This document shows, piece by piece, positions 16,240 through 25,719 of a stretch of 46,133 nucleotides of DNA (its first letter is position 1; each line of letters begins with the position of its first letter). The position numbers and the translations under genes are program-made. The stretch covers positions 1 through 46,133 of the forward strand of contig JBILYK010000017.1 of NCBI GenBank assembly GCA_044377735.1. Direction: 5' to 3'. Origin of the DNA: Tabrizicola_A sp044377735 (GTDB taxonomy: Bacteria > Pseudomonadota > Alphaproteobacteria > Rhodobacterales > Rhodobacteraceae). The notes under the pieces were generated by a model. It was not told the origin of the DNA. It made no database searches and saw only the letters and a program-made list of their open reading frames with translations.

Positions 16240-17175
16240 ATGCGTCTGCCTCTAACCCTTGCCGCCTTGCTGTGCGCCTCAACCGCCATGGCCCAAGAGT
16301 CCACCGATCCGATCAAGCTGACGCTGCATGATTGGACGGGCCAGTTGATCACCACCCAATTGATGGGCGAGGTGCTGAAAAAGGGCGGCTATAACGTCGA
16401 ATATGTTCAGGCCGATTATCTGGCCCAGTTTGCAGGTCTGGAAACCGGCGATCTGCATGTTGCCATGGAAATCTGGGAAACCACGGGCCGTGATGCGATG
16501 GATGCCGCCACCGCCACCGGCAATGTCGAGGTCTTGGGTGCCACCGGCATGCAGGCCAAGGAAGAGTGGTGGTATCCTTTGTACATGAAGGAAAAATGCC
16601 CCGGTCTGCCGAATTGGGAAGCCTTGAAGGACCCTGCCTGCGCTGAGGCGTTCAGCACTGCTGAAACCGCGCCGAAGGGCCGCTATCTGGGTGGGCCGGT
16701 AACATGGGGTGGCTTTGATGAGGAACGCATCGCAGCCCTTGATCTGCCGTTTGAGGTGATTCACGCGGGCACCGATGCCGCCCTTTTTGCCGAACTGGAA
16801 TCCGCCTATCAGCGCCAAGCCCCGGTGATGCTGTGGGTTTACGCGCCGCATTGGGCCCCCGCCAAATTTGAAGGCGAATGGGTGGAATTCCCGACCTATG
16901 AGGCCGCTTGCTATACCGATCCGGCATGGGGCGGAAACCCGGATGCGGCGCATGATTGCGGCAAACCTTTTGGCGATATCTGGAAAGTCGGCTGGTCGGG
17001 CGTCAAGGACAAATGGCCCGGCGCGCACAAGGCCATTCAGGCCTTTAGCATCGACAATGCCGCGATGGGCCAGATGATCACCGAGGTGGATCTGAACGGC
17101 AAAGCCATTGAGGTTGTCGTGGCCGACTGGATGGCCGCCAATGAGGCCAGTTGGAGCGCTTGGATCACCAAGTAA
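16240..17175 (+). CDS. Glycine betaine/quaternary amine-binding protein (OpuAC/ProX type)
   Basis: A 311-residue periplasmic receptor. Signal peptide MRLPLTLAALLCASTAMA with cleavage before QESTDP. OpuAC-type features include LTLHDWTGQ, HVAMEIWETT, KEEWWYPLY and VTWGGFDE; the many tryptophans are candidates for the aromatic cage that binds a trimethylammonium group. It delivers the ligand to the ATPase and permease encoded next. The exact ligand (betaine, choline, carnitine, dimethylglycine or other) cannot be read from sequence, but the downstream demethylating flavoprotein points to catabolism rather than osmoprotection. Confidence 0.88.
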   Translation: MRLPLTLAALLCASTAMAQESTDPIKLTLHDWTGQLITTQLMGEVLKKGGYNVEYVQADYLAQFAGLETGDLHVAMEIWETTGRDAMDAATATGNVEVLGATGMQAKEEWWYPLYMKEKCPGLPNWEALKDPACAEAFSTAETAPKGRYLGGPVTWGGFDEERIAALDLPFEVIHAGTDAALFAELESAYQRQAPVMLWVYAPHWAPAKFEGEWVEFPTYEAACYTDPAWGGNPDAAHDCGKPFGDIWKVGWSGVKDKWPGAHKAIQAFSIDNAAMGQMITEVDLNGKAIEVVVADWMAANEASWSAWITK

Positions 17176-17255
17176 TCCGGGCCAAGGCCTGCGCTTAAAC
17201 AGAATCCCTCTGGGTGCATCCCAGTGCCCAGAGGCGGAATGAACCGGGTTTTTCC

Positions 17256-18272
17256 ATGTCCGACGCGCGTGCTACGCTGGTCTGCCGCAACCTTTGGAAG
17301 GTGTTCGGCGCCCGCGCTTCTGAATCCTTTGCCGCCGCCGGGGGCGATGCGGCGCGGCTGGCTGCCCTTGGCCTTGTGCCCGCCGTGCGCGCGGTCGATC
17401 TGACCGTCCAGCGCGGCGAAATCTTTGTCATCATGGGCCTGTCGGGGTCTGGAAAATCCACACTCGTGCGGCTGATGTCGCGGCTGATCGAACCCACCGC
17501 CGGGCAGGTCTTGTTCAACGGCCAAGACCTGTTGGCCACGACTGAGGCCGAGATGACCCAGATCCGGCGGCACAAGATGGGCATGGTGTTTCAACACTTT
17601 GCCCTCTTGCCGCATCTGACGGTTCTGGAAAACGTGGCTTTTCCCTTGGATGTTCAAGGCGTTGCGCGCCCAGAGCGTGAGGCCCGTGCGCGCGAGATGA
17701 TCGCGCTGGTCGGCCTTGGCGGCCGCGAAGGGGCCTATCCGCGCCAGTTGTCAGGCGGCCAGCAACAGCGCGTCGGCATCGCGCGGTCTTTGGCGGTTGA
17801 ACCTGAATTGTGGTTTTTGGACGAACCCTTTTCCGCCCTTGACCCCCTGATCCGGCGCGAGTTGCAGGATGAGTTTATCCGCCTGCAATCACGGCTGCAA
17901 AAGACGATCATCTTCATCACCCATGACTTTGATGAGGCGATCCGTCTGGCCGACCGCATCGCCATCATGAAGGACGGCCAGATCGAACAGATCGGCACGC
18001 CGCAAGATCTGGTGCTGCACCCGGCCACCGATTATGTGCGCGCCTTTACCGGGGCTGTGGCCAAGGCCAAGGTGGTGCGGCTGGCGTCATTGGTGACCCC
18101 CGGCCCGGTGCCTGCGGGCGTGGCCATCCTGCCCGCCCGCGCCACGGTGGCCGAGGCGGGGCAAGCGTTTCTGGATGGTCAGGCGCTGGTCGGCGTCGAG
18201 GAAAACGGCACGCCCATCGGCACCGTCGCGCGCGAGGATGTCATTCGCCTTCTGCTGGGGGGCGAGGCGTGA
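17256..18272 (+). CDS. Quaternary amine ABC transporter ATPase (ProV/OpuAA type)
   Basis: A 338-residue ATPase. Walker A GLSGSGKST, signature LSGGQQQR, Walker B LWFLDEPFSALDP, switch histidine in FITHDFDEA. After the ATPase core it carries a degenerate C-terminal CBS-like tail (from about residue 275), as in ProV. The N-terminal part has the ProV-type insert ARASESFAAAGGDAARLAALG before the first strand. ATG 17256 chosen over an upstream ATG at 17214 because homologues start near this point. It overlaps the permease start by 4 bases (GTGA). Confidence 0.9.
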   Translation: MSDARATLVCRNLWKVFGARASESFAAAGGDAARLAALGLVPAVRAVDLTVQRGEIFVIMGLSGSGKSTLVRLMSRLIEPTAGQVLFNGQDLLATTEAEMTQIRRHKMGMVFQHFALLPHLTVLENVAFPLDVQGVARPEREARAREMIALVGLGGREGAYPRQLSGGQQQRVGIARSLAVEPELWFLDEPFSALDPLIRRELQDEFIRLQSRLQKTIIFITHDFDEAIRLADRIAIMKDGQIEQIGTPQDLVLHPATDYVRAFTGAVAKAKVVRLASLVTPGPVPAGVAILPARATVAEAGQAFLDGQALVGVEENGTPIGTVAREDVIRLLLGGEA

Positions 18273-20260
18273 TCCGGCCCAGCCCTTTGCCCGGCATCGG
18301 TCGCGCCCGCCCGCTGTGGGCCGTGGCGCTGGTCCTTGCAGTGGGGCTGTGGCTTTGGGGGCAAACCTTCCTGCCCTTTGCCTTTGATTATCCGAAATCC
18401 GCCCAAATCCCCGCCGCGCGCTGGATCGGCGGCTTTATTACATGGCTGGTGAAAGAGGCCGCAATTGGCCCCATCGCTTTTGCCGACCTGACGCGCGCGG
18501 TTTCAACGATCATCGATGTGCCTTATCAAGCCGCCCTTGGCCTTCTGGCTGACGGCGTGCAGCGCCAAGAGGCGGGCCAGACCTTGCAACTGGTGCCGCC
18601 CCTGTCATGGCTTGCGGTCATCGCCATTATGGCGCTGTTTGCCCATTGGGCGGGCGGGGCAGGGCTGGCGGCGCTGGTGACGGCCTGCTTCATATTCGTC
18701 GCGATCTTTGGCCACTGGCATGCCACGATGGTGACGCTCGCCTCGATTGTGGTGGCCGTGCCTTTGGGGGTGGCGGGGGGCCTTGGTCTTGGCATTCTTG
18801 CCTGGCGCAACCCGTGGTTTGAGCGTGCCTTGCGCCCGTTTCTTGACCTGATGCAGACCATGCCGGTTTTTGCCTATCTGGTGCCCATCCTGATCCTTTT
18901 CGGCTTTGGCCCCACGGCGGCGGTGATTGCCACGCTGATCTATGCCACCCCGCCGATGACCCGCATCACCACGCTGGCCCTGTCGCGCGTGCCGACCGAG
19001 ACCCATGATCTGGCCACCATGGTCGGTTGCACCTCGCGCCAGCGGTTGTGGCGTGTGCTGGTCCCTTCGGCGCGCGAGCCTTTGCTGGTGGGCGTCAATC
19101 AGGTTATCATGCTGTCGCTGAACATGGTCATCATCGCATCTATGATTGGGGCGGGTGGCTTGGGGTTTGAGGTGCTGAACGCGCTGCGCCGGCTTGATTT
19201 CGGCACGGGGCTTGAGGCGGGGTTTGCCATCGTGGCGCTGGCCATCGCGCTGGATCGTCTGAGCCAAGCGATTGCGCATCGCAGCGCTGGGGCCGACCCG
19301 AAAACCGGCGTTGGCCGCCATCCTTATCTGGTGGCCGCCCTTGTCTTTGCCCTTGGCGCGGGGCTGATCGGGCTTGTTCTGCCCGCCGTGCAAACCTACC
19401 CCGAGGCGGCGCATCTTTCGACCAGCCCGTTCTGGGCAGCCTTGGTGGAATGGATCAACGTCACCTTCTTTGACACGCTGGAGGCGGTTAAGAACGCGAT
19501 CCTGACATGGGTCTTGATGCCCGCCAAACGCTTCCTTCTGGGGCTGCCGTGGCTGGGGGTGGTCGTCCTTCTGGGCATCGCGGGCTGGCGCTTGGGCGGG
19601 CTGCGGCTGGGCCTTTTGTGCGCGGGCCTGTCGTTTCTGATTGCCGCCACCGGGCAATGGGAAAAGGCGATGATCACGGTCTATCTGTGCGGTATCTCGA
19701 CCCTGATCGCGATGGCCATCGGTCTGCCCATCGCTATCTGGGTGGCCGAGCGTGACCGCTGGTGGACTGTCACCCGCCTTGTGATCGACACGCTGCAAAC
19801 CCTGCCGAGTTTTGTCTATCTCATGCCCATCGTCATGCTGTTTCGGGTGGGGGATTTCACCGCCATGATTGCGGTGGTGGCTTATGCGGTGGTTGCCTCG
19901 GTGCGCTATACCGCCTTGGGCCTGCAAGGGGTGGACCCGCGTTTGATCGAGGCAGGCCGTGCCATGGGCTGCACGCCTTGGCAGATCCTGACGCGGATCC
20001 GGCTGCGGCTGGCGCTGCCGGAAATTCTGCTGGGCCTTAACCAGACGATCATGTTTGCCCTGTCGATGCTGGTCATCACCGCCCTTGTCGGCACCCGTGA
20101 TCTTGGTCAGGACGTCTATATCGCCCTGACCAAGGCCAATCCCGGCAATGGGCTGGTGGCGGGGCTGGCCATTGCCTTCATCGCCATCATTGCTGACCGT
20201 CTGTTGTCCGCCGCCGCCCAGTCAGCCCGCGCAAAACTGGGATTGGAGGGCCCGACATGA
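18269..20260 (+). CDS. Tandem-domain quaternary amine ABC permease (two ProW units fused)
   Basis: A 663-residue membrane protein containing two complete ProW-type permease modules. The first has the coupling loop ETHDLATMVGCTSRQRLWRV (about residues 246-265), the second LIEAGRAMGCTPWQILTRIR (about 562-581), each followed by a matching NQxIMxxLxM segment. Two units in one chain replace the usual homodimer. GTG start overlaps the ATPase stop, and the stop overlaps the kinase ATG, so three genes are translationally coupled. Confidence 0.9.
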   Translation: MIRPSPLPGIGRARPLWAVALVLAVGLWLWGQTFLPFAFDYPKSAQIPAARWIGGFITWLVKEAAIGPIAFADLTRAVSTIIDVPYQAALGLLADGVQRQEAGQTLQLVPPLSWLAVIAIMALFAHWAGGAGLAALVTACFIFVAIFGHWHATMVTLASIVVAVPLGVAGGLGLGILAWRNPWFERALRPFLDLMQTMPVFAYLVPILILFGFGPTAAVIATLIYATPPMTRITTLALSRVPTETHDLATMVGCTSRQRLWRVLVPSAREPLLVGVNQVIMLSLNMVIIASMIGAGGLGFEVLNALRRLDFGTGLEAGFAIVALAIALDRLSQAIAHRSAGADPKTGVGRHPYLVAALVFALGAGLIGLVLPAVQTYPEAAHLSTSPFWAALVEWINVTFFDTLEAVKNAILTWVLMPAKRFLLGLPWLGVVVLLGIAGWRLGGLRLGLLCAGLSFLIAATGQWEKAMITVYLCGISTLIAMAIGLPIAIWVAERDRWWTVTRLVIDTLQTLPSFVYLMPIVMLFRVGDFTAMIAVVAYAVVASVRYTALGLQGVDPRLIEAGRAMGCTPWQILTRIRLRLALPEILLGLNQTIMFALSMLVITALVGTRDLGQDVYIALTKANPGNGLVAGLAIAFIAIIADRLLSAAAQSARAKLGLEGPT

Positions 20261-21135
20261 TCCGCGATCCCATTCGCGCCTTGCCCTGCTGGCGGGGTGA
20301 GATCACCGCCGAACCGCTGCATGGCGGGCTGTCGAATGAGAGCTGGAAGGTCACCGATGCGGCGGGCGCCCATGTGGTGCGCTTTGGCCGCGATTACCCG
20401 TTCCACCATGTCGACCGCGCGCGCGAGGTGATGACAGCCCGCGCCGCCCATGCCGCAGGCTTTGGCCCGGCGGTGGAATATGCCGCCCCCGGCGTCAGCG
20501 TTGGCCAGTTCATCACGGCGGCCACCTGGACCCCCGCCGATGTCAGCGCCGCCCCTGAGCGCGTCGGCACGCTCTTGCGCCGCTTTCACCATGAGATGCC
20601 CACCCATATCGCCGGGGCGGGGTTCATTTTCTGGCCCTTCCATGTGATCCGCGACTATGCCCGCACCATTGCTGCCGGGGGCAGCCCCTTTGCCCCCGGC
20701 TTGCCCGATCATCTGGCATTGGCCGCCAAGCTTGAGGCGGCGCAGATCCCGATGCCCATCGTCTTTGGCCACCATGATCTTTTGCCCGCCAACTTTCTGG
20801 ATGACGGGCAAAAGCTGTGGCTGATCGATTACGAATACGCAGGCTTTGGCACCGCGATGTTCGATCTGGCCGGAGTGGCGTCGAATGCCGGGATGAGTGG
20901 TGCCGAGACCGAGGCGCTTTTGGTGGCCTATCTGGGCCACAAACCCGACGCCGCCTTTGCCCGCGCCTTTGACGCCATGCAATGCACGAGCCTCTTGCGT
21001 GAGGCGATGTGGGCCATGGTGTCAGACCTGCACCTGTCCGCCCCCGGTGCAGATTACCGCAGCTATGCGGCGGAAAACCTTGAAAAACTGGTCGCCAGTC
21101 TTTCCCATTTTACCCAAGCACACGGGACACTTTGA
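20257..21135 (+). CDS. Choline kinase-like phosphotransferase (APH fold)
   Basis: A 292-residue aminoglycoside-phosphotransferase/choline-kinase-fold protein. The catalytic Brenner motif is VFGHHDLLPANFL and the metal-binding motif is LIDYEYAGFG; the N-lobe begins LHGGLSNESWKV. Choline or ethanolamine kinases phosphorylate an amino alcohol with ATP. Being locked between a betaine-type permease and a demethylating flavoprotein suggests it phosphorylates the imported amine or a product. The substrate is my inference only. Confidence 0.82.
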   Translation: MIRDPIRALPCWRGEITAEPLHGGLSNESWKVTDAAGAHVVRFGRDYPFHHVDRAREVMTARAAHAAGFGPAVEYAAPGVSVGQFITAATWTPADVSAAPERVGTLLRRFHHEMPTHIAGAGFIFWPFHVIRDYARTIAAGGSPFAPGLPDHLALAAKLEAAQIPMPIVFGHHDLLPANFLDDGQKLWLIDYEYAGFGTAMFDLAGVASNAGMSGAETEALLVAYLGHKPDAAFARAFDAMQCTSLLREAMWAMVSDLHLSAPGADYRSYAAENLEKLVASLSHFTQAHGTL

Positions 21136-21136
21136 C

Positions 21137-23569
21137 ATGACACTTCCGACCCAGGCCCAGATCATCGTGATTGGTGGCGGCATCATCGGCTGTTCCACTG
21201 CCTATCATCTGGCGCGCGATCACAAGGCCGATGTGCTCTTGTTGGAGCAGGGCAAGATCACCAGCGGAAGCACATGGCATGCGGCGGGGCTGGTGGGGCA
21301 GTTGCGGTCATCGGCGTCGATCACCAAGGTGCTGAAATACTCGGTTGATCTGTACAAGGGGCTTGCGACTGAGACCGGCCTTGATACCGGCTGGAAGATG
21401 ACAGGCTGTCTGCGTCTTGCCACCACGGCAGACCGCTGGACCGAATACAAGCGCCTTGCCACCACCGCCCGCAGCTTTGGGATGGACATGGAACTGGTCA
21501 GCGCCGATGAGGTCAAACGGATGTGGCCCCTGATGGACACATCCGACCTGATCGGGGCCAGTTGGTTGCCGACCGATGGGCAGGCCAGCCCGTCGGACAT
21601 TACCCAGTCCTTGGCGAAAGGCGCGCGGATGCATGGCGCTAAGATCGTCGAAGGGGTGACCGTCACCGGGTTCCGGATGGACGGTCGCCGTATCACCCAT
21701 GTCGAGACCGATCAGGGCGAGATCGCCTGCGACAAGGTGGTGAACTGCGGCGGCATGTGGGCGCGCCAATTGGGCGCGATGGCCGGGGTGGCGGTGCCGC
21801 TGCATCCGGTCAAACACCAGTATATCATCACCGAAAAGATCGAAGGGCTCTCCCCGGATGCCCCCACCCTGCGCGACCCCGATCGGCGCACCTATTTCAA
21901 GGAAGAGGTCGGCGGCCTTGTGATGGGCGGGTATGAGCCGAACCCCCAAGGCTGGGTCACGGGCGACATTCCCCCGAATTGGGAATTCCGCCTGTTTGAC
22001 GATGATTTCGACCATTTCGGCCAGCATCTGGAACAGGCCATGGCCCGCGTGCCTGCTTTGGAACATACCGGCGTCAAGCAGATGATCAACGGGGCTGAAA
22101 GCTTTACCCCTGATGGGAATTTCATCCTTGGGCCGGCACCCGAATGTGACAACATGTATGTGGGTGCCGGGTTCAACGCCTTTGGCATTGCCTCGGGCGG
22201 GGGCGCGGGCTGGGTTCTGGCCGAATGGGTGATGCGGGGCGAGGCGCCCTTGGACCTTTGGGCCGTCGATATCCGGCGCTTTTCGGGGCTGCACCGTGAC
22301 CGCGACTGGGTCGCGACCCGCACGCTGGAGGCTTATGGCAAACACTACACCGTTGCCTTCCCGCATGAGGAATATGACAGTGGCCGTCCCCGCATCACCT
22401 CGCCGCTATATGCGCGGCTGCAGGCCAAGGGCGCTGTCTTTGGATCGAAACTCGGGTGGGAGCGGCCCAACTGGTTTGCGCCTGCCGGGGTTGAGGCGCG
22501 CGATCACTATTCGATGGGACGGCAGAACTGGTTTGGCCCGGTGGGTGGGGAACACGCCCATGTCCGCGCCCATGCCGGGGTGTTCGACCAATCTTCCTTT
22601 GCCAAGTATGAGATCTCTGGCCCGAAGGCCGCCGAGGCGCTGGAGGCGATCTGCGCCAACCGCGTGGCGCGTGATGTGGGGCGGCTGACCTATACCCAGC
22701 TTCTGAACAGCCGCGGCGGGATCGAGGCCGATCTGACCGTGGCACGGCTGGCCGAGGACCGGTTCTACATCGTCACCGGCACCGGCTTTCGCACCCATGA
22801 TTATGGCTGGATTGCCGATCACCTGCCGAAAACCGGCGTCAGCTTTGAAGATGTCACCGAAGGCTGGGGCACGCTGTCGCTCATGGGGCCGCGCGCGCGC
22901 GACATTCTGGCGGCGGTCGCGGCGGAGGATGTGTCGAACACCGCACTGCCCTTTGGCTCGGCCCGGATATTGACCATCGCTGGCGTCAAGGTTCGCGCCT
23001 TTCGGGTCACCTATGTGGGAGAGCTTGGGTGGGAATTGCATTGCCCAATCAACCAGTTGGGTGATGTTTATGATGCGCTGATGGTGGCGGATCCGGCGCT
23101 GCGCCCTGTCGGCTATCGTGCGCTGGAATCCTTGCGATTGGAAAAGGGCTACCGCGCTTGGTCTTCGGATATCACCCCCAATGATACGCCTTTTGAGGCG
23201 GGTCTGGGTTGGGCTGTCAAGTTGAAGACCAACGCCCCCTTCCTTGGCCGTGCCGCACTTGAGACGGCGCAGGCCAAGCCGCTGACCAAATCGCTGATGA
23301 CCTTTACCGTCGATGACCCGGCCGCCGTTCTGGTCGGGCGCGAAACCATTCTGCGCGATGGGCAGGCGGTGGGCTATCTGACCTCGGGGGGGTATGGCTA
23401 TAGCGTCGGCAAAAGCATTGGCATGGGCTATGTCCGCCATGATGCTGGCGTGACCGAGCCTTGGCTTTCGGCGGGTCGCTATGCCCTTGTCGTCGCGGGC
23501 GAAGAAACCTCGGCAAAGCTGTCGCTCAAACCGCTGATCGACCCTGAGGGTGCGCGCATCAAAGCCTGA
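21137..23569 (+). CDS. FAD/GcvT two-domain dehydrogenase, dimethylglycine/sarcosine dehydrogenase-like
   Basis: An 810-residue flavoprotein. The N-terminal half is a DAO-type FAD domain (IIVIGGGIIGCSTAYHLA, then GSTWHAAGLVGQLR, whose histidine is the covalent FAD site in dimethylglycine and sarcosine dehydrogenases). The C-terminal half, from about residue 430, is a GcvT-like folate domain (GPKAAEALEAICANRV, VGELGWELH, ALESLRLEKGYRAW). The family demethylates N-methyl amino acids and passes the carbon to tetrahydrofolate. It starts one base after the kinase stop; the intended ATG is 21137, and a long upstream in-frame extension overlaps the kinase and is not real. Confidence 0.9.
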   Translation: MTLPTQAQIIVIGGGIIGCSTAYHLARDHKADVLLLEQGKITSGSTWHAAGLVGQLRSSASITKVLKYSVDLYKGLATETGLDTGWKMTGCLRLATTADRWTEYKRLATTARSFGMDMELVSADEVKRMWPLMDTSDLIGASWLPTDGQASPSDITQSLAKGARMHGAKIVEGVTVTGFRMDGRRITHVETDQGEIACDKVVNCGGMWARQLGAMAGVAVPLHPVKHQYIITEKIEGLSPDAPTLRDPDRRTYFKEEVGGLVMGGYEPNPQGWVTGDIPPNWEFRLFDDDFDHFGQHLEQAMARVPALEHTGVKQMINGAESFTPDGNFILGPAPECDNMYVGAGFNAFGIASGGGAGWVLAEWVMRGEAPLDLWAVDIRRFSGLHRDRDWVATRTLEAYGKHYTVAFPHEEYDSGRPRITSPLYARLQAKGAVFGSKLGWERPNWFAPAGVEARDHYSMGRQNWFGPVGGEHAHVRAHAGVFDQSSFAKYEISGPKAAEALEAICANRVARDVGRLTYTQLLNSRGGIEADLTVARLAEDRFYIVTGTGFRTHDYGWIADHLPKTGVSFEDVTEGWGTLSLMGPRARDILAAVAAEDVSNTALPFGSARILTIAGVKVRAFRVTYVGELGWELHCPINQLGDVYDALMVADPALRPVGYRALESLRLEKGYRAWSSDITPNDTPFEAGLGWAVKLKTNAPFLGRAALETAQAKPLTKSLMTFTVDDPAAVLVGRETILRDGQAVGYLTSGGYGYSVGKSIGMGYVRHDAGVTEPWLSAGRYALVVAGEETSAKLSLKPLIDPEGARIKA

Positions 23570-23590
23570 CGCGCGAAAGACCCAAACGCA

Positions 23591-23622
23591 AACGGCGCGG
23601 CAGGTTTCCCTGCCGCGCCGTT
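23591..23622. terminator. Bidirectional hairpin terminator
   Basis: AACGGCGCGGCAGG and CCTGCCGCGCCGTT form a perfect 14-bp stem with a TTTC loop between two convergent genes, the dehydrogenase (stop 23569) and rplY (stop 23647). It can serve both, although the T-run is short. Confidence 0.8.
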
Positions 23623-23646
23623 GTCTTGCGCCTTGCGGCGATAGGA

Positions 23647-24240
23647 TTATTCGTCAGCCGAAGCCGCCAGACCCGAAGGGGCTGCAATGTTCGCCACAAC
23701 AAAGTTGCGCGCGATGGTGGGCTTGGCACCGGCGGGAAGGGCGATGTCGTCGATGTGGATCACATCGCCGATCTGCTTGCCGGTCAGGTCCACGGTGATG
23801 TGGTCAGGAATATCACCGGCGGTGACTTCCAGTTCCACTTCCGAGCGCACAACGGTCAGGGTGCCGCCACGCTTCAGACCCGGCGAGGCTTCGTGGTTCA
23901 CGAACTCGACATGGATGAACAGCTCGATCTTCGAGTCGTCATGGATGCGCAGAAAGTCGACATGGGTCGGCAGATCCTTGACCACGTCGCGCTGCACACC
24001 GCGGCAGACGACATGCACATCCTCATGCCCTTCAACCTTCAGGTTGAACAGCGACTGCAGGAAGCGGCCAGCCTTGAGGCGCTTGAGCAGATAGTTGTAG
24101 GTGATGTTCAAAGCGAGCGGTTCTTTCCCGTCGCCATAAACGATTGCGGGTACGTTGCCCTCACGACGAGCTTGACGAGCGGCCCCCTTGCCTGTCCCCG
24201 TCCGTACCGCGGCGATGAAATCTTGAGCTTCACGAGCCAT
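23647..24240 (-). CDS. rplY: 50S ribosomal protein L25/general stress protein Ctc
   Basis: A 197-residue L25 of the long CTC type, binding 5S rRNA. The N-terminal L25 domain reads GTGKGAARQARREGNVPAIVYGDG and the C-terminal TL5/CTC domain reads VEFVNHEASPGLKRGGTLTVVRSEVEL. ATG 24240 is preceded by AAGGAG; upstream in-frame codons are not used. Normally followed by pth in many alphaproteobacteria, but here no gene follows on the same strand before the terminator. Confidence 0.95.
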   Translation of the reverse strand: MAREAQDFIAAVRTGTGKGAARQARREGNVPAIVYGDGKEPLALNITYNYLLKRLKAGRFLQSLFNLKVEGHEDVHVVCRGVQRDVVKDLPTHVDFLRIHDDSKIELFIHVEFVNHEASPGLKRGGTLTVVRSEVELEVTAGDIPDHITVDLTGKQIGDVIHIDDIALPAGAKPTIARNFVVANIAAPSGLAASADE

Positions 24241-24459
24241 GGTTTTCTCCTTGATAAGTCCGCCATCCTCCAAGGGTGCATGGCGCGACTGCGGGCCTAT
24301 AGCGGGAAAACGCCACAAGGGAAAGGTCAAAATCCGCTATCCACGCAAAAGCCGCGAAACCGCCAAAAGCGGCGCGGGCGAGAGATCGCGTGTCGGCAAA
24401 AGACGCGCCGTAACCGCCCGGCAGGGGTAGCACAGGGCCAGTCCTAGCGCGAGAACTTC

Positions 24460-25602
24460 ATGTCCTTTCTGTCTCTTCTGGCGATCTCCCGCCCTGCGGT
24501 GGCGGCCTTTGCCGCGATGGGCATCCTATGGGGCAGCTTTGCGGCAGCGCTTCCCGACCTGAAGGCGATGCTGGGGGTGGACGAGGCTCAGATGGGTCTT
24601 CTCATGTTCATGACCCCGGTAGCGGCGGTCGTCGCCATGCTGATCGCACCGGCCGTCGGGGTGGCCTTTGGCCGTGTCGCGCTGCCGGTGGCCACGATTG
24701 TGATGTGCGCGGGCTTTATTCTGCCCGGTCAGGCCAGCGTGATCTGGATGTTCCCGATCGCCATGATGGCGGCGGGCTTTGGCACTGGCATGACCGATGT
24801 GTTGATGAATGCCCGCGTTGCCACGATGGAGGCCAGTCGCGGGCTGCATCTGATGAACCTTGCCCATGCGGCCTATTCCTTTGGCTATGCCGGCGGCGCG
24901 ATTGCGACGGGTGTCATGCGCCAGGCGGGCTGGTCCCCGGCTTGGGTCTTGGGAACCATGGCGGCGGTGGCCGGGCTGATGGCGATTTTGACGCTTGAAC
25001 GCGATGGCCGCATCGAAGGGCTGGCGCGCCCGAAAACCCGCGCCGGGCGCGGTCTTGGCTGGGTGCCGGTCATCGGCGGCGGCATGGTGTTCATTGCCTT
25101 TCTGACAGAAAACGCCGCCGAGAACTGGTCGGCCCTGCATATCGAACAAACCTTGGGCGGCTCGCCCGCCCATGGCGCGATGGGGCCTGCGACAATGGCG
25201 CTGACCATGGGGGTCGCGCGGCTGGTGGGGCAGGGGATTGCCGGGCGGGTGCGGCCCGTGGTGCTGTTGACCGCAGGGGCCATGATTTCGGCGGTGGGGG
25301 CCTTTGCCGTGGCGGCAGCTGTCACGCCTTGGATGGCCTACGCCGGGTTCATCGTCATGGGAATCGGATCTTCGGTCATCGCGCCCACCGCCTTTTCGCT
25401 GGTGGGCGCCTCTGCCGCGCCCGAGGCCCGCGCCCGCGCCGTGGCCCGCGCCACGCTTTTTGGCTATCTTGGCTATTTCATCGGCCCGCCCGGTTTCGGC
25501 TTTATCGCGGGCAGCCTTGGCCTGCGCTATGCCTTTGTCTTTGCCGCCGTGATCTTGTTGATGGTGCCGATCCTGGCCCGGATCATGGCGCGGCGCGCCT
25601 GA
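24460..25602 (+). CDS. MFS transporter
   Basis: A 380-residue major facilitator with about 12 hydrophobic segments and few charged loops. The region GMTDVLMNARVATMEAS and NLAHAAYSFGYAGGAIATG resembles the FucP/YbjJ-like group of MFS permeases. Substrate and direction are unknown. It is divergent from rplY across a 219-bp gap in which I see no clear operator, and is followed after 117 bp by the hydantoinase gene on the same strand. Confidence 0.85.
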   Translation: MSFLSLLAISRPAVAAFAAMGILWGSFAAALPDLKAMLGVDEAQMGLLMFMTPVAAVVAMLIAPAVGVAFGRVALPVATIVMCAGFILPGQASVIWMFPIAMMAAGFGTGMTDVLMNARVATMEASRGLHLMNLAHAAYSFGYAGGAIATGVMRQAGWSPAWVLGTMAAVAGLMAILTLERDGRIEGLARPKTRAGRGLGWVPVIGGGMVFIAFLTENAAENWSALHIEQTLGGSPAHGAMGPATMALTMGVARLVGQGIAGRVRPVVLLTAGAMISAVGAFAVAAAVTPWMAYAGFIVMGIGSSVIAPTAFSLVGASAAPEARARAVARATLFGYLGYFIGPPGFGFIAGSLGLRYAFVFAAVILLMVPILARIMARRA

Positions 25603-25719
25603 TTGTGGCCTCCATGCCCCCGGTCGCGTCGGCATAGGTGCAGAAAATGTCGCGCAGCGGGGTGACCTTTGCCCGTGCCCGGGCTAACTGAGCCTGCGCG
25701 CGACAGGAGTTTCTCGACC

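Noticed and set aside
18605..19927. Long minus-strand open frame of 440 codons opposite the fused permease
   Set aside because: Its composition (His, Gln, Arg, Gly-rich) is typical of a high-GC antisense frame, and the plus strand carries clear permease domains.
24526..25635. Long minus-strand open frame opposite the MFS gene
   Set aside because: Same high-GC shadow effect; the sequence is low in hydrophobic structure and very rich in histidine and glycine.
25603..25700. Minus-strand frame reading KVTPLRDIFCTYADATGGMEA before a stop, possible small gene or remnant
   Set aside because: It has no start with a ribosome site, overlaps the hydantoinase leader and matches no family I recognise.
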